Origin: Pseudomonas synxantha BG33R
Lineage (GTDB): Bacteria; Pseudomonadota; Gammaproteobacteria; Pseudomonadales; Pseudomonadaceae
DNA length: 64,000 bases
Assembly (NCBI RefSeq): GCF_000263715.2
Contig: NZ_CM001514.1
Coordinates: 1,040,936-1,104,935, forward strand
Direction: 5' to 3'
In this document: piece after piece, positions 30,281 to 39,019 of the stretch
Numbering within the stretch: the stretch's first letter is position 1
Layout: every line of letters begins with the position of its first letter
Position numbers and translations under genes: made by a program
Notes under the pieces: model-generated
Databases searched by the model: none
Told to the model about the DNA's origin: nothing
What the model saw: only the letters and a program-made list of their open reading frames with translations

Positions 30281-30329
30281 CTATGACACGTACAGCCTTC
30301 CCGCCCCGGGTAAGGTGTGCGTGTCATAG
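30281..30329 (-). promoter_or_regulatory. Expression-platform hairpin of the manganese riboswitch
   Basis: CTATGACACG (30281-30290) and CGTGTCATAG (30320-30329) pair perfectly, and pairing continues inward. On the - strand the loop has GGGGCGGG, complementary over 8 nt to CCCGCCCC (30271-30264) just before the start codon region of the GDT1 gene. There is no T run, so control of translation or Rho access is more likely than an intrinsic terminator. Confidence 0.6.
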
Positions 30330-30351
30330 GTCTTGTCAAACCCCGGTCCGT

Positions 30352-30458
30352 CTGTGCGGACTCCTGGGTCGCATACGCCATGATCTGCTGACCAAGTATG
30401 TTGACGTATGCCGGACGAGCGTGTGGCTCGTGGGAGACTACTCCCCTAGGACGCTGCG
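30352..30458 (-). ncRNA. yybP-ykoY manganese riboswitch aptamer
   Basis: On the - strand the hallmarks of the class appear in order: GGGGAGTAG (30447-30439), GTCAACATAC (30405-30396), and GGCGTATGCGACCC (near 30380-30366), with GCATAC and GTATGC able to pair. E. coli mntP and alx leaders carry nearly the same blocks. It lies about 100 nt upstream of the GDT1-type Mn transporter and right after rsmC. The exact ends are approximate. Confidence 0.9.
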
Positions 30459-30509
30459 GATTCTGCCTAGGCAAAACCCATTCGGCAAGCCTTCTTTTTC
30501 AAACGGCCG

Positions 30510-31508
30510 TCAGGGGCGCTTGGCGCGGTAGATGCGAAAACCATTGCCTTCAGCCTTGATTGCGCAGATACCCAGATGCTCTTCGATCAGCGGCTGATAC
30601 TTCAGGAAGCTGTTGGCAACCAAACGCAGTTCGCCACCTTTTGCCAGATGTTTGGCTGCTTTTCGCAGCAGGTTTTCAGTGGCGAAGTAATCGGTATGCA
30701 CCCCGACATGGAACGGCGGGTTGCTCAAAATCGCGTTTAGCCCCATTGGCGCGGCATCGATTCCATCCCCGGTCAGTACCTCGGCTTCCAGGCCGTTCGC
30801 CGCCAACGTCAGCCGACTGCTGGCAGCTGCGAAGGCATCCACATCCAGCATTGTCACGGTGTTATGCGGGTAGCGACGCTTGACCGCAGCCCCCAGTACC
30901 CCGGCGCCGCAACCGAAATCGAGCAGATGCCCGCTGGGCAGCTTGTCCAGGTGCTCCAGCAGCAACTCGGTGCCGCGGTCCAGGCGGCCATGGCTGAACA
31001 CTCCCGGCAAGCTCACCACCTTCAGCGGGCCTTCGGCCAGTGGTACATCGAAGACCTGTGCCAGGCTCTCCAGTTCGACCGCTTGCGGGGCGTTGGCGAC
31101 GGTGACTTGCCATAGCTGGCAATGCCGCGCGTTATCCAGCTTGCGCGGCTTGCCGAAGGGGGTCATCTGCTTGGCAGCGCTTTCGATACCACCTTTTTTC
31201 TCACCCACCAAAAACAGCTCGGCGCCAGGCAGGCGAGCGGCCACGGCGTTGAGCAGGTAGTCGGTGAGGTCCTTGGACTTGGGCAGGAAGATCACCGCGG
31301 CATCGAAGGCACGCTCGGGCACATTCACCCCGAACTGGCTGCGCTCGGGAAACCGTGCATCAAGCGCGGCCTGGTCGCCGGCGTGCCAGCACCAGCCATG
31401 GGCGTTGGGCAAGCGCCCGAGCAAATCGTCGGCAGGCAAACCTGCCAGCAGCAGGTTGCCTTGAAAAAGTTCGGCCTGACGAAGCAGTACTTCACTGCGC
31501 GGATCCAT
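30510..31508 (-). CDS. rsmC: 16S rRNA m2G1207 methyltransferase RsmC
   Basis: A 332-residue two-domain methyltransferase: a degenerate N-terminal domain and a C-terminal SAM-binding domain with [10 protein letters not shown] (197-206) and the catalytic NPPFH (263-267). It methylates G1207 of 16S rRNA in the assembled 30S subunit. RsmC and RlmG share this layout; the length and the HVGVHTDY context favour RsmC. Confidence 0.9.
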   Translation of the reverse strand: MDPRSEVLLRQAELFQGNLLLAGLPADDLLGRLPNAHGWCWHAGDQAALDARFPERSQFGVNVPERAFDAAVIFLPKSKDLTDYLLNAVAARLPGAELFLVGEKKGGIESAAKQMTPFGKPRKLDNARHCQLWQVTVANAPQAVELESLAQVFDVPLAEGPLKVVSLPGVFSHGRLDRGTELLLEHLDKLPSGHLLDFGCGAGVLGAAVKRRYPHNTVTMLDVDAFAAASSRLTLAANGLEAEVLTGDGIDAAPMGLNAILSNPPFHVGVHTDYFATENLLRKAAKHLAKGGELRLVANSFLKYQPLIEEHLGICAIKAEGNGFRIYRAKRP

Positions 31509-31538
31509 GGTCTGCTCCTTGAAAAGGGGCGCAGTTTA

Positions 31539-32501
31539 TCAACTGACGACGCGCAGCGGGGCACCGCTGAAAAAGCCTCGGGCGTTTTCCGTCAATTGGC
31601 CGACGATGCGTTGCCGCGCTTCGCGACTGCCCCAGGCATTGTGGGGCGTGACAATCAACCGAGGAATATCGCCGGCCAGCAGCGGGTTACCATTGATCGG
31701 CGGCTCCACACTCAACACGTCGGTCGCCGCGCCGCCCAGATGACCACTGCGCAACGCGTCCGCCAACGCCTGTTCGTTGATCAAGCCACCACGGGCGGTG
31801 TTGACGATAAACGCGCCGGGCTTGAGCAGCGCCAGTTCACGGGCGCCGATAAAGTCGCGGGTGTGTTCATTGAGCGGGCAATGCAAGGTCAGCGCATCGA
31901 CCTGGGCCAGCAGTTGATCCAGTGGCACGCGGTCGGCGCGGGCAGGGCGCCCGGGAATCGCGCCGAGTACCACGCGCATGCCGAAGGCTTCGGCCAGGCG
32001 CGCCACCGCGCTGCCCAGTTCGCCATGGCCGAGCAGGCCGAGGGTTTTGCCTTCCAGCTCGACAATTGGATGGTCCAGCAGACAGAACTGCCTGGCCTGC
32101 TGCCATTTGCCGGCGGCCACATCCTGTTGGTAGTCCTTCAAGCGCGTGGCGAGGTTGAGCAGCAGCATGATCGTGTGCTGGGCCACCGACGGCGTGCCGT
32201 AACCCTGGCAGTTGCTCACGGTGATGCCGTGGGCGCGGGCGGCTTCAAGGTCGATATTGTTGGTGCCGGTGGCTGAAACCAGGATCAGCTTGAGCTCGGG
32301 GCACGCCGCCAGGGTTTGCGCGGTGAGCGGTATTTTGTTGCTGATCGCGACTTGAGCGCCCTGCAAGCGTTCCAGCACATTCTGTGGCGTAGTCTGCTCA
32401 AACAGCTGCAACTGGCTGAAGCAGTCGCGCAAACCGCTGAGGTCGAGGTCGCCCAAGTCCAGCGAAGGGTGGTCGAGGAAGACGGCGCGGCGATTGTTCA
32501 T
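31539..32501 (-). CDS. D-2-hydroxyacid dehydrogenase (glycerate-dehydrogenase-like)
   Basis: NAD(P)-dependent dehydrogenase of 320 residues. The nucleotide motif is GHGELG (158-163) and the catalytic triad is R237 (TARGGL), E266 and H287 (TPHNAW). The likely substrate is hydroxypyruvate/glycerate or another 2-hydroxyacid; sequence does not decide. The ATG at 32501 is preferred for the family-like start, though a TTG at 32507 has a better-spaced AAAAGG. It is divergent from the LysE gene. Confidence 0.92.
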   Translation of the reverse strand: MNNRRAVFLDHPSLDLGDLDLSGLRDCFSQLQLFEQTTPQNVLERLQGAQVAISNKIPLTAQTLAACPELKLILVSATGTNNIDLEAARAHGITVSNCQGYGTPSVAQHTIMLLLNLATRLKDYQQDVAAGKWQQARQFCLLDHPIVELEGKTLGLLGHGELGSAVARLAEAFGMRVVLGAIPGRPARADRVPLDQLLAQVDALTLHCPLNEHTRDFIGARELALLKPGAFIVNTARGGLINEQALADALRSGHLGGAATDVLSVEPPINGNPLLAGDIPRLIVTPHNAWGSREARQRIVGQLTENARGFFSGAPLRVVS

Positions 32502-32588
32502 GATCAACTGTACCTTTTGCGACGAGGTTCGAAGGCGTAATCTTCCGAGCCTATCAGATGAAATAATCAGTTACTTAATGGAGTGAGC

Positions 32589-33221
32589 ATGTACGTCGCC
32601 GAGTTTTTGACCGTAGCCTTGATTCACTTGTTGGCGGTGGCCAGCCCCGGCCCGGATTTCGCCGTGGTGGTCCGTGAGAGCGTGACCCACGGTCGCCGCG
32701 CCGGCACCTGGACGGCCCTGGGCGTCGGCACGGCGATTTTCGTGCATGTGGGTTACTCGTTGCTGGGGATCGGTTTGATCGTGTCCCAGTCCATCGTGTT
32801 GTTCAATGCGCTCAAATGGGCCGCAGCAGCGTACCTGCTGTATATCGGCTTCAAGGCCCTGCGTGCGCAGCCGGCCAAGCCCGCCGCCGAGGGCGAGTTG
32901 CACCGCGAAGCGGGCGAGCGCACTCCACGCGGCGCGTTTACCGCAGGCTTTGTGACCAATGGCTTGAACCCCAAGGCCACGCTGTTCTTCCTGTCGCTGT
33001 TCACTGTTGTGATCAACCCTCACACGCCGCTGGCGGTACAAGCCGGTTATGGCGTGTACCTTGCGGTGGCGACGGCCTTGTGGTTTTGCCTGGTGGCCAT
33101 GTTGTTCAGCCAGCAACGCGTGCGGGCCGGGTTTGCGCGGATGGGGCATTGGTTTGATCGGACCATGGGTGCGGTGTTGATTGCCATCGGGGTGAAGCTG
33201 GCCTTTACCAGCATGAAGTAA
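32589..33221 (+). CDS. LysE/RhtB-family amino-acid exporter
   Basis: A 210-residue inner-membrane exporter of the LysE/RhtB superfamily. The N-terminal signature LLAVASPGPDFAVVVRES is clear and about six hydrophobic segments follow (GFVTNGLNPKATLFFLSLF). GGAG is 5 nt before the ATG at 32589; a GTG two codons upstream is rejected. The exported amino acid is unknown. Confidence 0.9.
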   Translation: MYVAEFLTVALIHLLAVASPGPDFAVVVRESVTHGRRAGTWTALGVGTAIFVHVGYSLLGIGLIVSQSIVLFNALKWAAAAYLLYIGFKALRAQPAKPAAEGELHREAGERTPRGAFTAGFVTNGLNPKATLFFLSLFTVVINPHTPLAVQAGYGVYLAVATALWFCLVAMLFSQQRVRAGFARMGHWFDRTMGAVLIAIGVKLAFTSMK

Positions 33222-33250
33222 CCTCGGTTTCTCGTGAACTTTTTCCAAAT

Positions 33251-33338
33251 GTGGGAGGGGGCTTACTCCCGATAGCGGTGGATCAGCCAGCAAATACAGT
33301 GGCTGATGCCCAGCAATCGGGAGCAAGCCCCCTCCCAC
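33251..33338. repeat. REPIN, GTGGGAGGGGGCTT type
   Basis: GTGGGAGGGGGCTTACTCCC faces GGGAGCAAGCCCCCTCCCAC. Inner arms TGGATCAGCCA / TGGCTGATGCC continue the palindrome. It lies between the LysE gene and the acyl-CoA ligase promoter region. Confidence 0.88.
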
Positions 33339-33486
33339 AGTGGTCTTCCATAAGCCGCAGATACTGGCGCAAAGCTAGCATTTGCTGAGTTCCGCAAATC
33401 ATTCCTTTGGCTGATTTGGTTGAAACATAAGCCCTCTACAGTGCAGGTCTTCAAGCCAAGACCGTGCAGTCATTAAAGGGATTCGT

Positions 33487-35169
33487 ATGTTGCAGACCCG
33501 TGTTATCCCGCCCGCCGAAGGTGCGTACCAATACCCGCTGCTGATCAAGCGCCTGTTGATGTCCGGGACTCGCTACGAGAAGACCCGGGAAATTATCTAC
33601 CGCGACAAGCTGCGCTACACCTACCCGACGCTGATCGAGCGCGTTGCGCGCCTGGCCAATGTGCTGACCGAAGCCGGGGTCAAGGCTGGTGATACCGTGG
33701 CGGTGATGGATTGGGACAGCCACCGTTACCTGGAATGCATGTTCGCCATTCCGATGATCGGCGCGGTGATCCACACCATCAATGTGCGCCTGTCGCCGGA
33801 ACAGATTCTCTACACCATGAACCACGCCGAAGACCGCTTCGTGCTGGTCAACAGTGAGTTCGTGGGGCTCTATCAGGCGATTGCCGGGCAGCTCACTACC
33901 GTCGACAAGACCCTGTTGATTACCGATGGTGACACCCACACCGCCGAACTACCCAACCTGGTCGGTGAGTACGAAACCCTGCTGGCCGCCGCCAGCCCCC
34001 AGTACGACTTCCAGGACTTCGACGAAAACTCCGTCGCCACCACCTTCTACACCACCGGCACCACCGGTAACCCCAAGGGGGTGTATTTCACCCATCGCCA
34101 ATTGGTGCTGCACACCATTGGTGTGGCGACCATCATGGGCAGCGTCGACAGCGTGCGTCTGTTGGGCACCAACGATGTGTATATGCCGATCACACCGATG
34201 TTCCACGTACACGCCTGGGGCCTGCCCTATGTGGCGACCATGCTCGGCTTGAAGCAGGTCTACCCCGGGCGCTATGACCCCGAATACCTGGTGCAGCTGT
34301 GGCGCAAGGAGAAGGTCACGTTCTCCCATTGCGTGCCGACCATCCTGCAAATGGTGCTCAACGCCAAGGCTGCCCAGGGTGTGGATTTTGGTGGGTGGAA
34401 AATCGTCATTGGTGGCAGCGCGCTCAACCGCTCGCTGTACGAAGCCGCCAAGGCCCGCGGCATTCAATTGACCGCCGCGTATGGCATGTCCGAGACCGGG
34501 CCGCTGGTGTCGTGCGCACACCTCAATGAAGAGCTGATGGCCGGCAGCGAAGACGAACGCACCACCTATCGCATCAAGGCCGGTGTGCCTGGGCCGTTGG
34601 TGGAGGCGGCAATCATGGACACCGACGGCAACTTTCTTCCCGCCGACGGCGAAACCCAGGGCGAACTGGTGTTGCGCGCGCCCTGGCTGACCGAGGGTTA
34701 TTACAACGAACCGCAAAAGGGCGCCGAACTGTGGGCCGGCGGCTGGATGCACACCGGCGACGTTGCCACCCTGGACGCGTTTGGTGTGATCGATATCCGT
34801 GATCGCATCAAGGATGTGATCAAGACCGGTGGGGAATGGATCTCGTCCCTGGCCCTCGAAGACCTGGTCAGCCGCCACCCGGCGGTACGCGAGGTAGCGG
34901 TGGTGGGCATCGCCGATCCGCAATGGGGCGAGCGCCCCTTTGCCTTGCTGGTGGTGCATGAGGGCCAAGTGATTGGGGCGCGGGAGCTCAAGGAGCACCT
35001 CAAGCCTTACGTTGAACTGGGGCATTTGAGCAAGTGGGCGATTCCGAGCCAGATCGCCGTTGTTACTGAAATTCCCAAGACCAGCGTAGGCAAGCTCGAC
35101 AAAAAACGTATCCGTATCGACATCATCGAATGGCAGGCCAACAACAGCACCTTCCTGTCTACGCTTTGA
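33487..35169 (+). CDS. Medium/long-chain fatty-acid-CoA ligase family protein
   Basis: A 560-residue adenylate-forming enzyme. The AMP/ATP P-loop is YTTGTTGNPKG (188-198, K197), followed by GWMHTGDVATLD and the C-terminal lysine motif KTSVGKLDKK. It activates a carboxylic acid to its CoA ester. Relatives next to DUF1302/DUF1329 genes are annotated AlkK-type medium-chain ligases (P. aeruginosa PA3924 by arrangement). A hairpin with GC-rich stem follows. Confidence 0.92.
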   Translation: MLQTRVIPPAEGAYQYPLLIKRLLMSGTRYEKTREIIYRDKLRYTYPTLIERVARLANVLTEAGVKAGDTVAVMDWDSHRYLECMFAIPMIGAVIHTINVRLSPEQILYTMNHAEDRFVLVNSEFVGLYQAIAGQLTTVDKTLLITDGDTHTAELPNLVGEYETLLAAASPQYDFQDFDENSVATTFYTTGTTGNPKGVYFTHRQLVLHTIGVATIMGSVDSVRLLGTNDVYMPITPMFHVHAWGLPYVATMLGLKQVYPGRYDPEYLVQLWRKEKVTFSHCVPTILQMVLNAKAAQGVDFGGWKIVIGGSALNRSLYEAAKARGIQLTAAYGMSETGPLVSCAHLNEELMAGSEDERTTYRIKAGVPGPLVEAAIMDTDGNFLPADGETQGELVLRAPWLTEGYYNEPQKGAELWAGGWMHTGDVATLDAFGVIDIRDRIKDVIKTGGEWISSLALEDLVSRHPAVREVAVVGIADPQWGERPFALLVVHEGQVIGARELKEHLKPYVELGHLSKWAIPSQIAVVTEIPKTSVGKLDKKRIRIDIIEWQANNSTFLSTL

Positions 35170-35176
35170 CGCCCCT

Positions 35177-35200
35177 CGCCGCGCCCTTTCGGGCGCGGCG
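35177..35200 (+). terminator. GC-rich hairpin after the acyl-CoA ligase gene
   Basis: CGCCGCGCCC and GGGCGCGGCG form a 10-bp stem with TTTC as the loop, 8 nt after the stop codon. The downstream tract CTGCTCTATCTC is only weakly T-rich, so it may be a terminator or a 3'-end stabiliser that gives the ligase gene partial separation from the DUF1302 gene. Confidence 0.6.
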
Positions 35201-35299
35201 CTGCTCTATCTCAAGCCTCTACTTGTGATTTGCCGAATTTCAGCCATCCTTCCCGCGTCGACCTTCGTCGGCGTGGCGAAAGGGTTGTGGCAGACAGGT

Positions 35300-35318
35300 T
35301 GGTGATGCAAATCACACT
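35300..35318. promoter_or_regulatory. CRP/Vfr-like palindrome
   Basis: GTGATGCAAATCAC at 35302-35315 matches the core GTGA-N6-TCAC of the CRP/Vfr operator. It lies upstream of a candidate -10 (TATAGT near 35349) at a distance compatible with activation. No binding evidence is available. Confidence 0.5.
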
Positions 35319-35501
35319 TTAGAGGGATCAAGCACTACCCCCCTCTGGCTATAGTCCCTTTCAGAGTTTTTCGCGGATGTTGCGCATCGAGCCAGGGAGG
35401 CTTGGTTGCGTTTCGGCATTGGAATCGTTGTATCCCGGCCGTTACATCTGAAGAAAGGGCTCACTGCCATAACAATAAAATATGCACATGGAGTAGCGTC
35501 G

Positions 35502-37361
35502 ATGACCCAAGTAAACCAGTTCTGGCGCCGGGCAAGACTGCCCCTGGCCGTCAGTCTCGCTTCTACGCTCGCCGGGCCTGCATTCGGCGTCAGTTTCAAC
35601 ATCGGTGAAATCGAAGGGAGCTTTGACTCCTCGCTTTCGGTGGGTGCGAGTTGGTCTACGGCCAAGCCCAATCGTGATCTGATCGGCGCCAACAATGGCG
35701 GTAAGGGCCTGTCCCAGACTTCCGATGACGGTCACTTGAACTTCAAGCGCGGCGAGACGTTCTCGAAGATCTTCAAGGGTATTCATGACCTGGAACTGAA
35801 GTACGGCGACACCGGCGTGTTTGTGCGCGGCAAGTACTGGTACGACTTTGAACTCAAGGACGAGAGCCGTCAGTTCAAGGACATCAGCGACAACAACCGC
35901 AAGGAAGGCGCCAAGTCTTCTGGCGGTCAGATTCTCGATGCGTTCGTCTACCACAACTACTCGATTGCCGATGCGCCGGGTTCCGTGCGTTTTGGCAAGC
36001 AGGTCGTGAGCTGGGGCGAAAGTACCTTCATCGGCGGCGGCATCAACTCCATCAACCCTATCGACGTGTCGGCGTTTCGTCGCCCGGGTGCCGAGATCAA
36101 GGAGGGCCTGATTCCGGTCAACATGTTCTACGTGTCCCAGACGCTCACCGACAACCTGTCGGCCGAAGCGTTCTATCAACTGGAATGGGACCAGACCGTC
36201 ACTGATAACTGCGGCACTTTCTTCTCCCAGCCAGACGTGATCTCCGATGGTTGCAGCAATAACCTGCGGGTGTTGAACAAGCGCTCGACCATTCCCGCTG
36301 CGGCACTGCCGACCCTGGGTGCCCTGGGCGTGGACGTGAACAGCGAAGGCGTGCTGGTGCGCCGTGGGCCGGACCGTGATGCACGGGACAGCGGCCAGTT
36401 CGGCGTGGCCATGCACTACAACTTCGAACCGCTGGACACCGAGTTCGGCGCCTACTTCATGAACTACCACAGCCGTGCGCCGATCTTCAGTGCACAGGGT
36501 GCGCCGTCTGCGGCCTATACCCGTCCACTGGGCCCGCTGGGGGCACTGCGTCCACTGATCGTGGCGGGCAGTTCGAACTACTTCGTCGAGTACCCGGAAG
36601 ATATTCGTCTCTACGGCTTGAGCTTCTCCACCACGCTGCCTACCGGCACCGCCTGGAGTGGTGAATTGAGCTATCGGCCGAATGCGCCGGTGCAGTTGAG
36701 TACCACCGACATTCTGTTTGCCGGTGTCACGCCGATCCCTGGCTTTGGCAATGCTTCGGTGCTCAAGGGCTCGCCGGGCCAGGACCTGCATGGCTACAAC
36801 CGCAAGGAAGTCACCCAGTTCCAGACCACCTTTACGCACTTCTTCGACCAGGTGATGGGCGCCAGTCGCCTGACCACGGTCGGTGAAATCGGTGTGACCC
36901 ATGTGGGTGGCCTGGAAAGCAAGTCCCAGGCTCGCTATGGTCGCGATCCGGTGTTCGGCCCAGGCACCTTGCCGGGTGGCTTCTGCGCCGCGCTGAACAA
37001 CTCCACCGCCAACGGCGCCGGGCTGCCCAACGCTGCCGGCCTGAACACCAACTGCAACAACGACGGCTACACCACTGCAACGTCCTGGGGCTACCGCGCC
37101 CGTGCCATCTGGGAATACCCGGACGTGTTCGCTGGCGTGAACCTCAAGCCCAACGTGGCCTGGTCCCATGACGTCAAAGGTTACTCGCCAGGTCCTGGCG
37201 GCAACTTTGAAGAGGGTCGCAAGGCGGTCAGCCTTGGCCTGGATGCCGAATACCAGAACACCTACACCGCGAGCCTGGCGTACACCAACTTCTTTGGTGG
37301 CAAGTTCAGCACCGTGGATGACCGCGACTTTGTCGCCTTGAGCTTCGGCGCCAACTTCTAA
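35502..37361 (+). CDS. DUF1302-family outer-membrane beta-barrel
   Basis: A 619-residue protein with an N-terminal signal peptide (about residues 1-28, ending in GPAFG). The body is rich in alternating polar and aromatic strands, and it ends in SFGANF with terminal phenylalanine, the usual BAM recognition end of outer-membrane barrels. The DUF1302 family has no proven function, but it travels with DUF1329 and with lipid or sterol catabolism genes. GGAG is 8 nt before the ATG at 35502; the longer frame lacks a site. Confidence 0.88.
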   Translation: MTQVNQFWRRARLPLAVSLASTLAGPAFGVSFNIGEIEGSFDSSLSVGASWSTAKPNRDLIGANNGGKGLSQTSDDGHLNFKRGETFSKIFKGIHDLELKYGDTGVFVRGKYWYDFELKDESRQFKDISDNNRKEGAKSSGGQILDAFVYHNYSIADAPGSVRFGKQVVSWGESTFIGGGINSINPIDVSAFRRPGAEIKEGLIPVNMFYVSQTLTDNLSAEAFYQLEWDQTVTDNCGTFFSQPDVISDGCSNNLRVLNKRSTIPAAALPTLGALGVDVNSEGVLVRRGPDRDARDSGQFGVAMHYNFEPLDTEFGAYFMNYHSRAPIFSAQGAPSAAYTRPLGPLGALRPLIVAGSSNYFVEYPEDIRLYGLSFSTTLPTGTAWSGELSYRPNAPVQLSTTDILFAGVTPIPGFGNASVLKGSPGQDLHGYNRKEVTQFQTTFTHFFDQVMGASRLTTVGEIGVTHVGGLESKSQARYGRDPVFGPGTLPGGFCAALNNSTANGAGLPNAAGLNTNCNNDGYTTATSWGYRARAIWEYPDVFAGVNLKPNVAWSHDVKGYSPGPGGNFEEGRKAVSLGLDAEYQNTYTASLAYTNFFGGKFSTVDDRDFVALSFGANF

Positions 37362-37403
37362 GCACACTCTTTTCAAGTGGCATGTATTCAGGAAGACCAG
37401 AGT

Positions 37404-38768
37404 ATGAAAATAACTAAAAGTCTGTTGCACGTCGGTGTGCTTGGGCTGTCGATCCTGGCGAGCAACGTCATGGCGGCAGTCTCGGCGGATGAAGCTGCCA
37501 AGCTCGGTACGACCCTGACCCCGATGGGCGCCGAGATGGCGGGCAACGCGGCCGGCACCATCCCAAAATGGTCACCCCTGCCAACCAACGCCGGCGCCGT
37601 GGATGCCCGTGGCTTCCTGGCCAACCCATATGCCAGCGAACAACCGCAATTCACCATCACCGCGCAGAACGTCGAACAGTACAAAGACAAACTGGCTCCA
37701 GGGCAGTACGCGATGTTCAAGCGTTACCCGGACAGCTTCAAGATGCCGGTCTACCCGACTCATCGCGGGGCCACGGTGCCGGCTGACGTGTTCGCCGCCA
37801 TCAAGAAAAACGCCACCACTACCAACCTGGTGTCCGGCGGCAACGGTCTGGAAAACTTCGAGACCGCCGTGCCGTTCCCGATTCCCAAAACCGGCGTTGA
37901 AGTCATCTGGAACCACATCACCCGTTATCGCGGCGGCAGCGTAACCCGTCTGGTCACCCAGGCCACGCCGCAAACCAACGGTTCCTACAGCCTGGTGTAC
38001 TTCCGCGATCAGTTTGTGTTCCGCGACAAGATGAAGGATTTCGATCCGAAAAACCCGGGCAACATCCTGTTCTACTTCAAGCAGCAAGTCACCGCGCCAG
38101 CGCGTCTGGCCGGTGGTGTACTGCTGGTGCACGAAACCCTGGACCAGGTCAAGGAACCGCGTTCGGCGTGGGTCTACAACGCCGGCCAGCGCCGTGTGCG
38201 CCGGGCCCCGCAAGTGTCCTATGACGGGCCGGGTACTGCTGCCGATGGCCTGCGCACCTCCGACAACCTCGACATGTACAACGGTGCGCCGGATCGCTAC
38301 GACTGGAAGCTGGAAGGCAAGAAAGAAATCTACATCGCCTCCAACAGCTACAAGATCGACGATCCGAAGCTCAAGTACGCCGACATCATCAAGGCCGGCC
38401 ACATCAACCAGGACCTGGCGCGCTACGAGCTGCGCCGCGTCTGGCACGTGGTCGCCACCTTGAAGGAAGGCCAGCGCCACATCTACGCCAAGCGTGACTT
38501 CTTCATCGACGAAGACACCTGGCAAGCGGCGGTGATCGACCACTACGACGGCCGTGGCCAACTGTGGCGGGTTGCCGAAGCCCATGCCGAGAACTACTAC
38601 GACAAGCAAGTGCCGTGGTACGCCCTGGAAACCCTGTACGACCTGCAGTCCGGCCGTTACCTGGCCCTGGGCATGAAGAACGAAGAGAAACAGGCTTATG
38701 ACTTCGGCTTCACCGCCACCACCAGCGACTTCACCCCTGCGGCCCTGCGTCAGGACGGTGTTCGCTAA
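37404..38768 (+). CDS. DUF1329-family periplasmic protein
   Basis: A 454-residue exported protein with signal peptide MKITKSLLHVGVLGL... cleaved after VMA. No lipobox is present, so it should be a soluble periplasmic protein. The family has been likened to LolA/LolB lipid-carrier folds. It is 42 nt behind the DUF1302 barrel, and the two are probably co-transcribed. A role in passing a hydrophobic ligand from the barrel across the periplasm is inferred, not shown. Confidence 0.88.
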   Translation: MKITKSLLHVGVLGLSILASNVMAAVSADEAAKLGTTLTPMGAEMAGNAAGTIPKWSPLPTNAGAVDARGFLANPYASEQPQFTITAQNVEQYKDKLAPGQYAMFKRYPDSFKMPVYPTHRGATVPADVFAAIKKNATTTNLVSGGNGLENFETAVPFPIPKTGVEVIWNHITRYRGGSVTRLVTQATPQTNGSYSLVYFRDQFVFRDKMKDFDPKNPGNILFYFKQQVTAPARLAGGVLLVHETLDQVKEPRSAWVYNAGQRRVRRAPQVSYDGPGTAADGLRTSDNLDMYNGAPDRYDWKLEGKKEIYIASNSYKIDDPKLKYADIIKAGHINQDLARYELRRVWHVVATLKEGQRHIYAKRDFFIDEDTWQAAVIDHYDGRGQLWRVAEAHAENYYDKQVPWYALETLYDLQSGRYLALGMKNEEKQAYDFGFTATTSDFTPAALRQDGVR

Positions 38769-38787
38769 CCAACACTAGTGCACCCCT

Positions 38788-38875
38788 GTGGGAGGGGGCT
38801 TGCCCCCGATAGCGGTCTGACAGTCGATGGATACATTGGCTGATCCACCGCCATCGGGAGCAAGCCCCCTCCCAC
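38788..38875. repeat. REPIN, GTGGGAGGGGGCTT type, upstream of the luxR-type gene
   Basis: GTGGGAGGGGGCTTGCCCCC faces GGGAGCAAGCCCCCTCCCAC, and the right arm is followed by TTTTT. The inner arms GATAGCGGT / ACCGCCATC are nearly complementary. It separates the DUF1329 gene from the regulator. Confidence 0.9.
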
Positions 38876-39019
38876 TTTTTGTGTGTGCTGTTTGTAGGGA
38901 TATTTCTTGTCGCAGTTCTTTTTCAGCCAATTGTTGCAAAGATCTACAATCCCGCCGCTTTTACCGCTAGTCTGCGGACATCTGCAATGCCGACAACAGC
39001 CTTCCACAAGAGCCCGGCG

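Larger units (their letters stand above)
35170..35501. other. 332-bp regulatory region before the DUF1302 gene
   Basis: No gene fits here. It contains the terminator-like hairpin after the ligase gene, a palindrome GTGA-N6-TCAC at 35302-35315, and a possible -10 TATAGT near 35349. The strong ribosome site GGAG precedes the DUF1302 ATG by 8 nt. This suggests that DUF1302-DUF1329 have their own promoter. Confidence 0.6.

Noticed and set aside
35288..35303. TGGCAGACAGGTTGG as a sigma-54 promoter for DUF1302
   Set aside because: The -12 element should have GC at fixed spacing and does not; the match is to the -24 half only.
35406..35501. N-terminal extension of the DUF1302 protein to 35406
   Set aside because: It would put 32 residues before a normal signal peptide and has no ribosome site, whereas GGAG precedes the ATG at 35502.
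35442..37430. 662-codon open frame antisense to the DUF1302 gene
   Set aside because: The DUF1302 frame has signal peptide, ribosome site and barrel end; the antisense frame is a GC-bias shadow.
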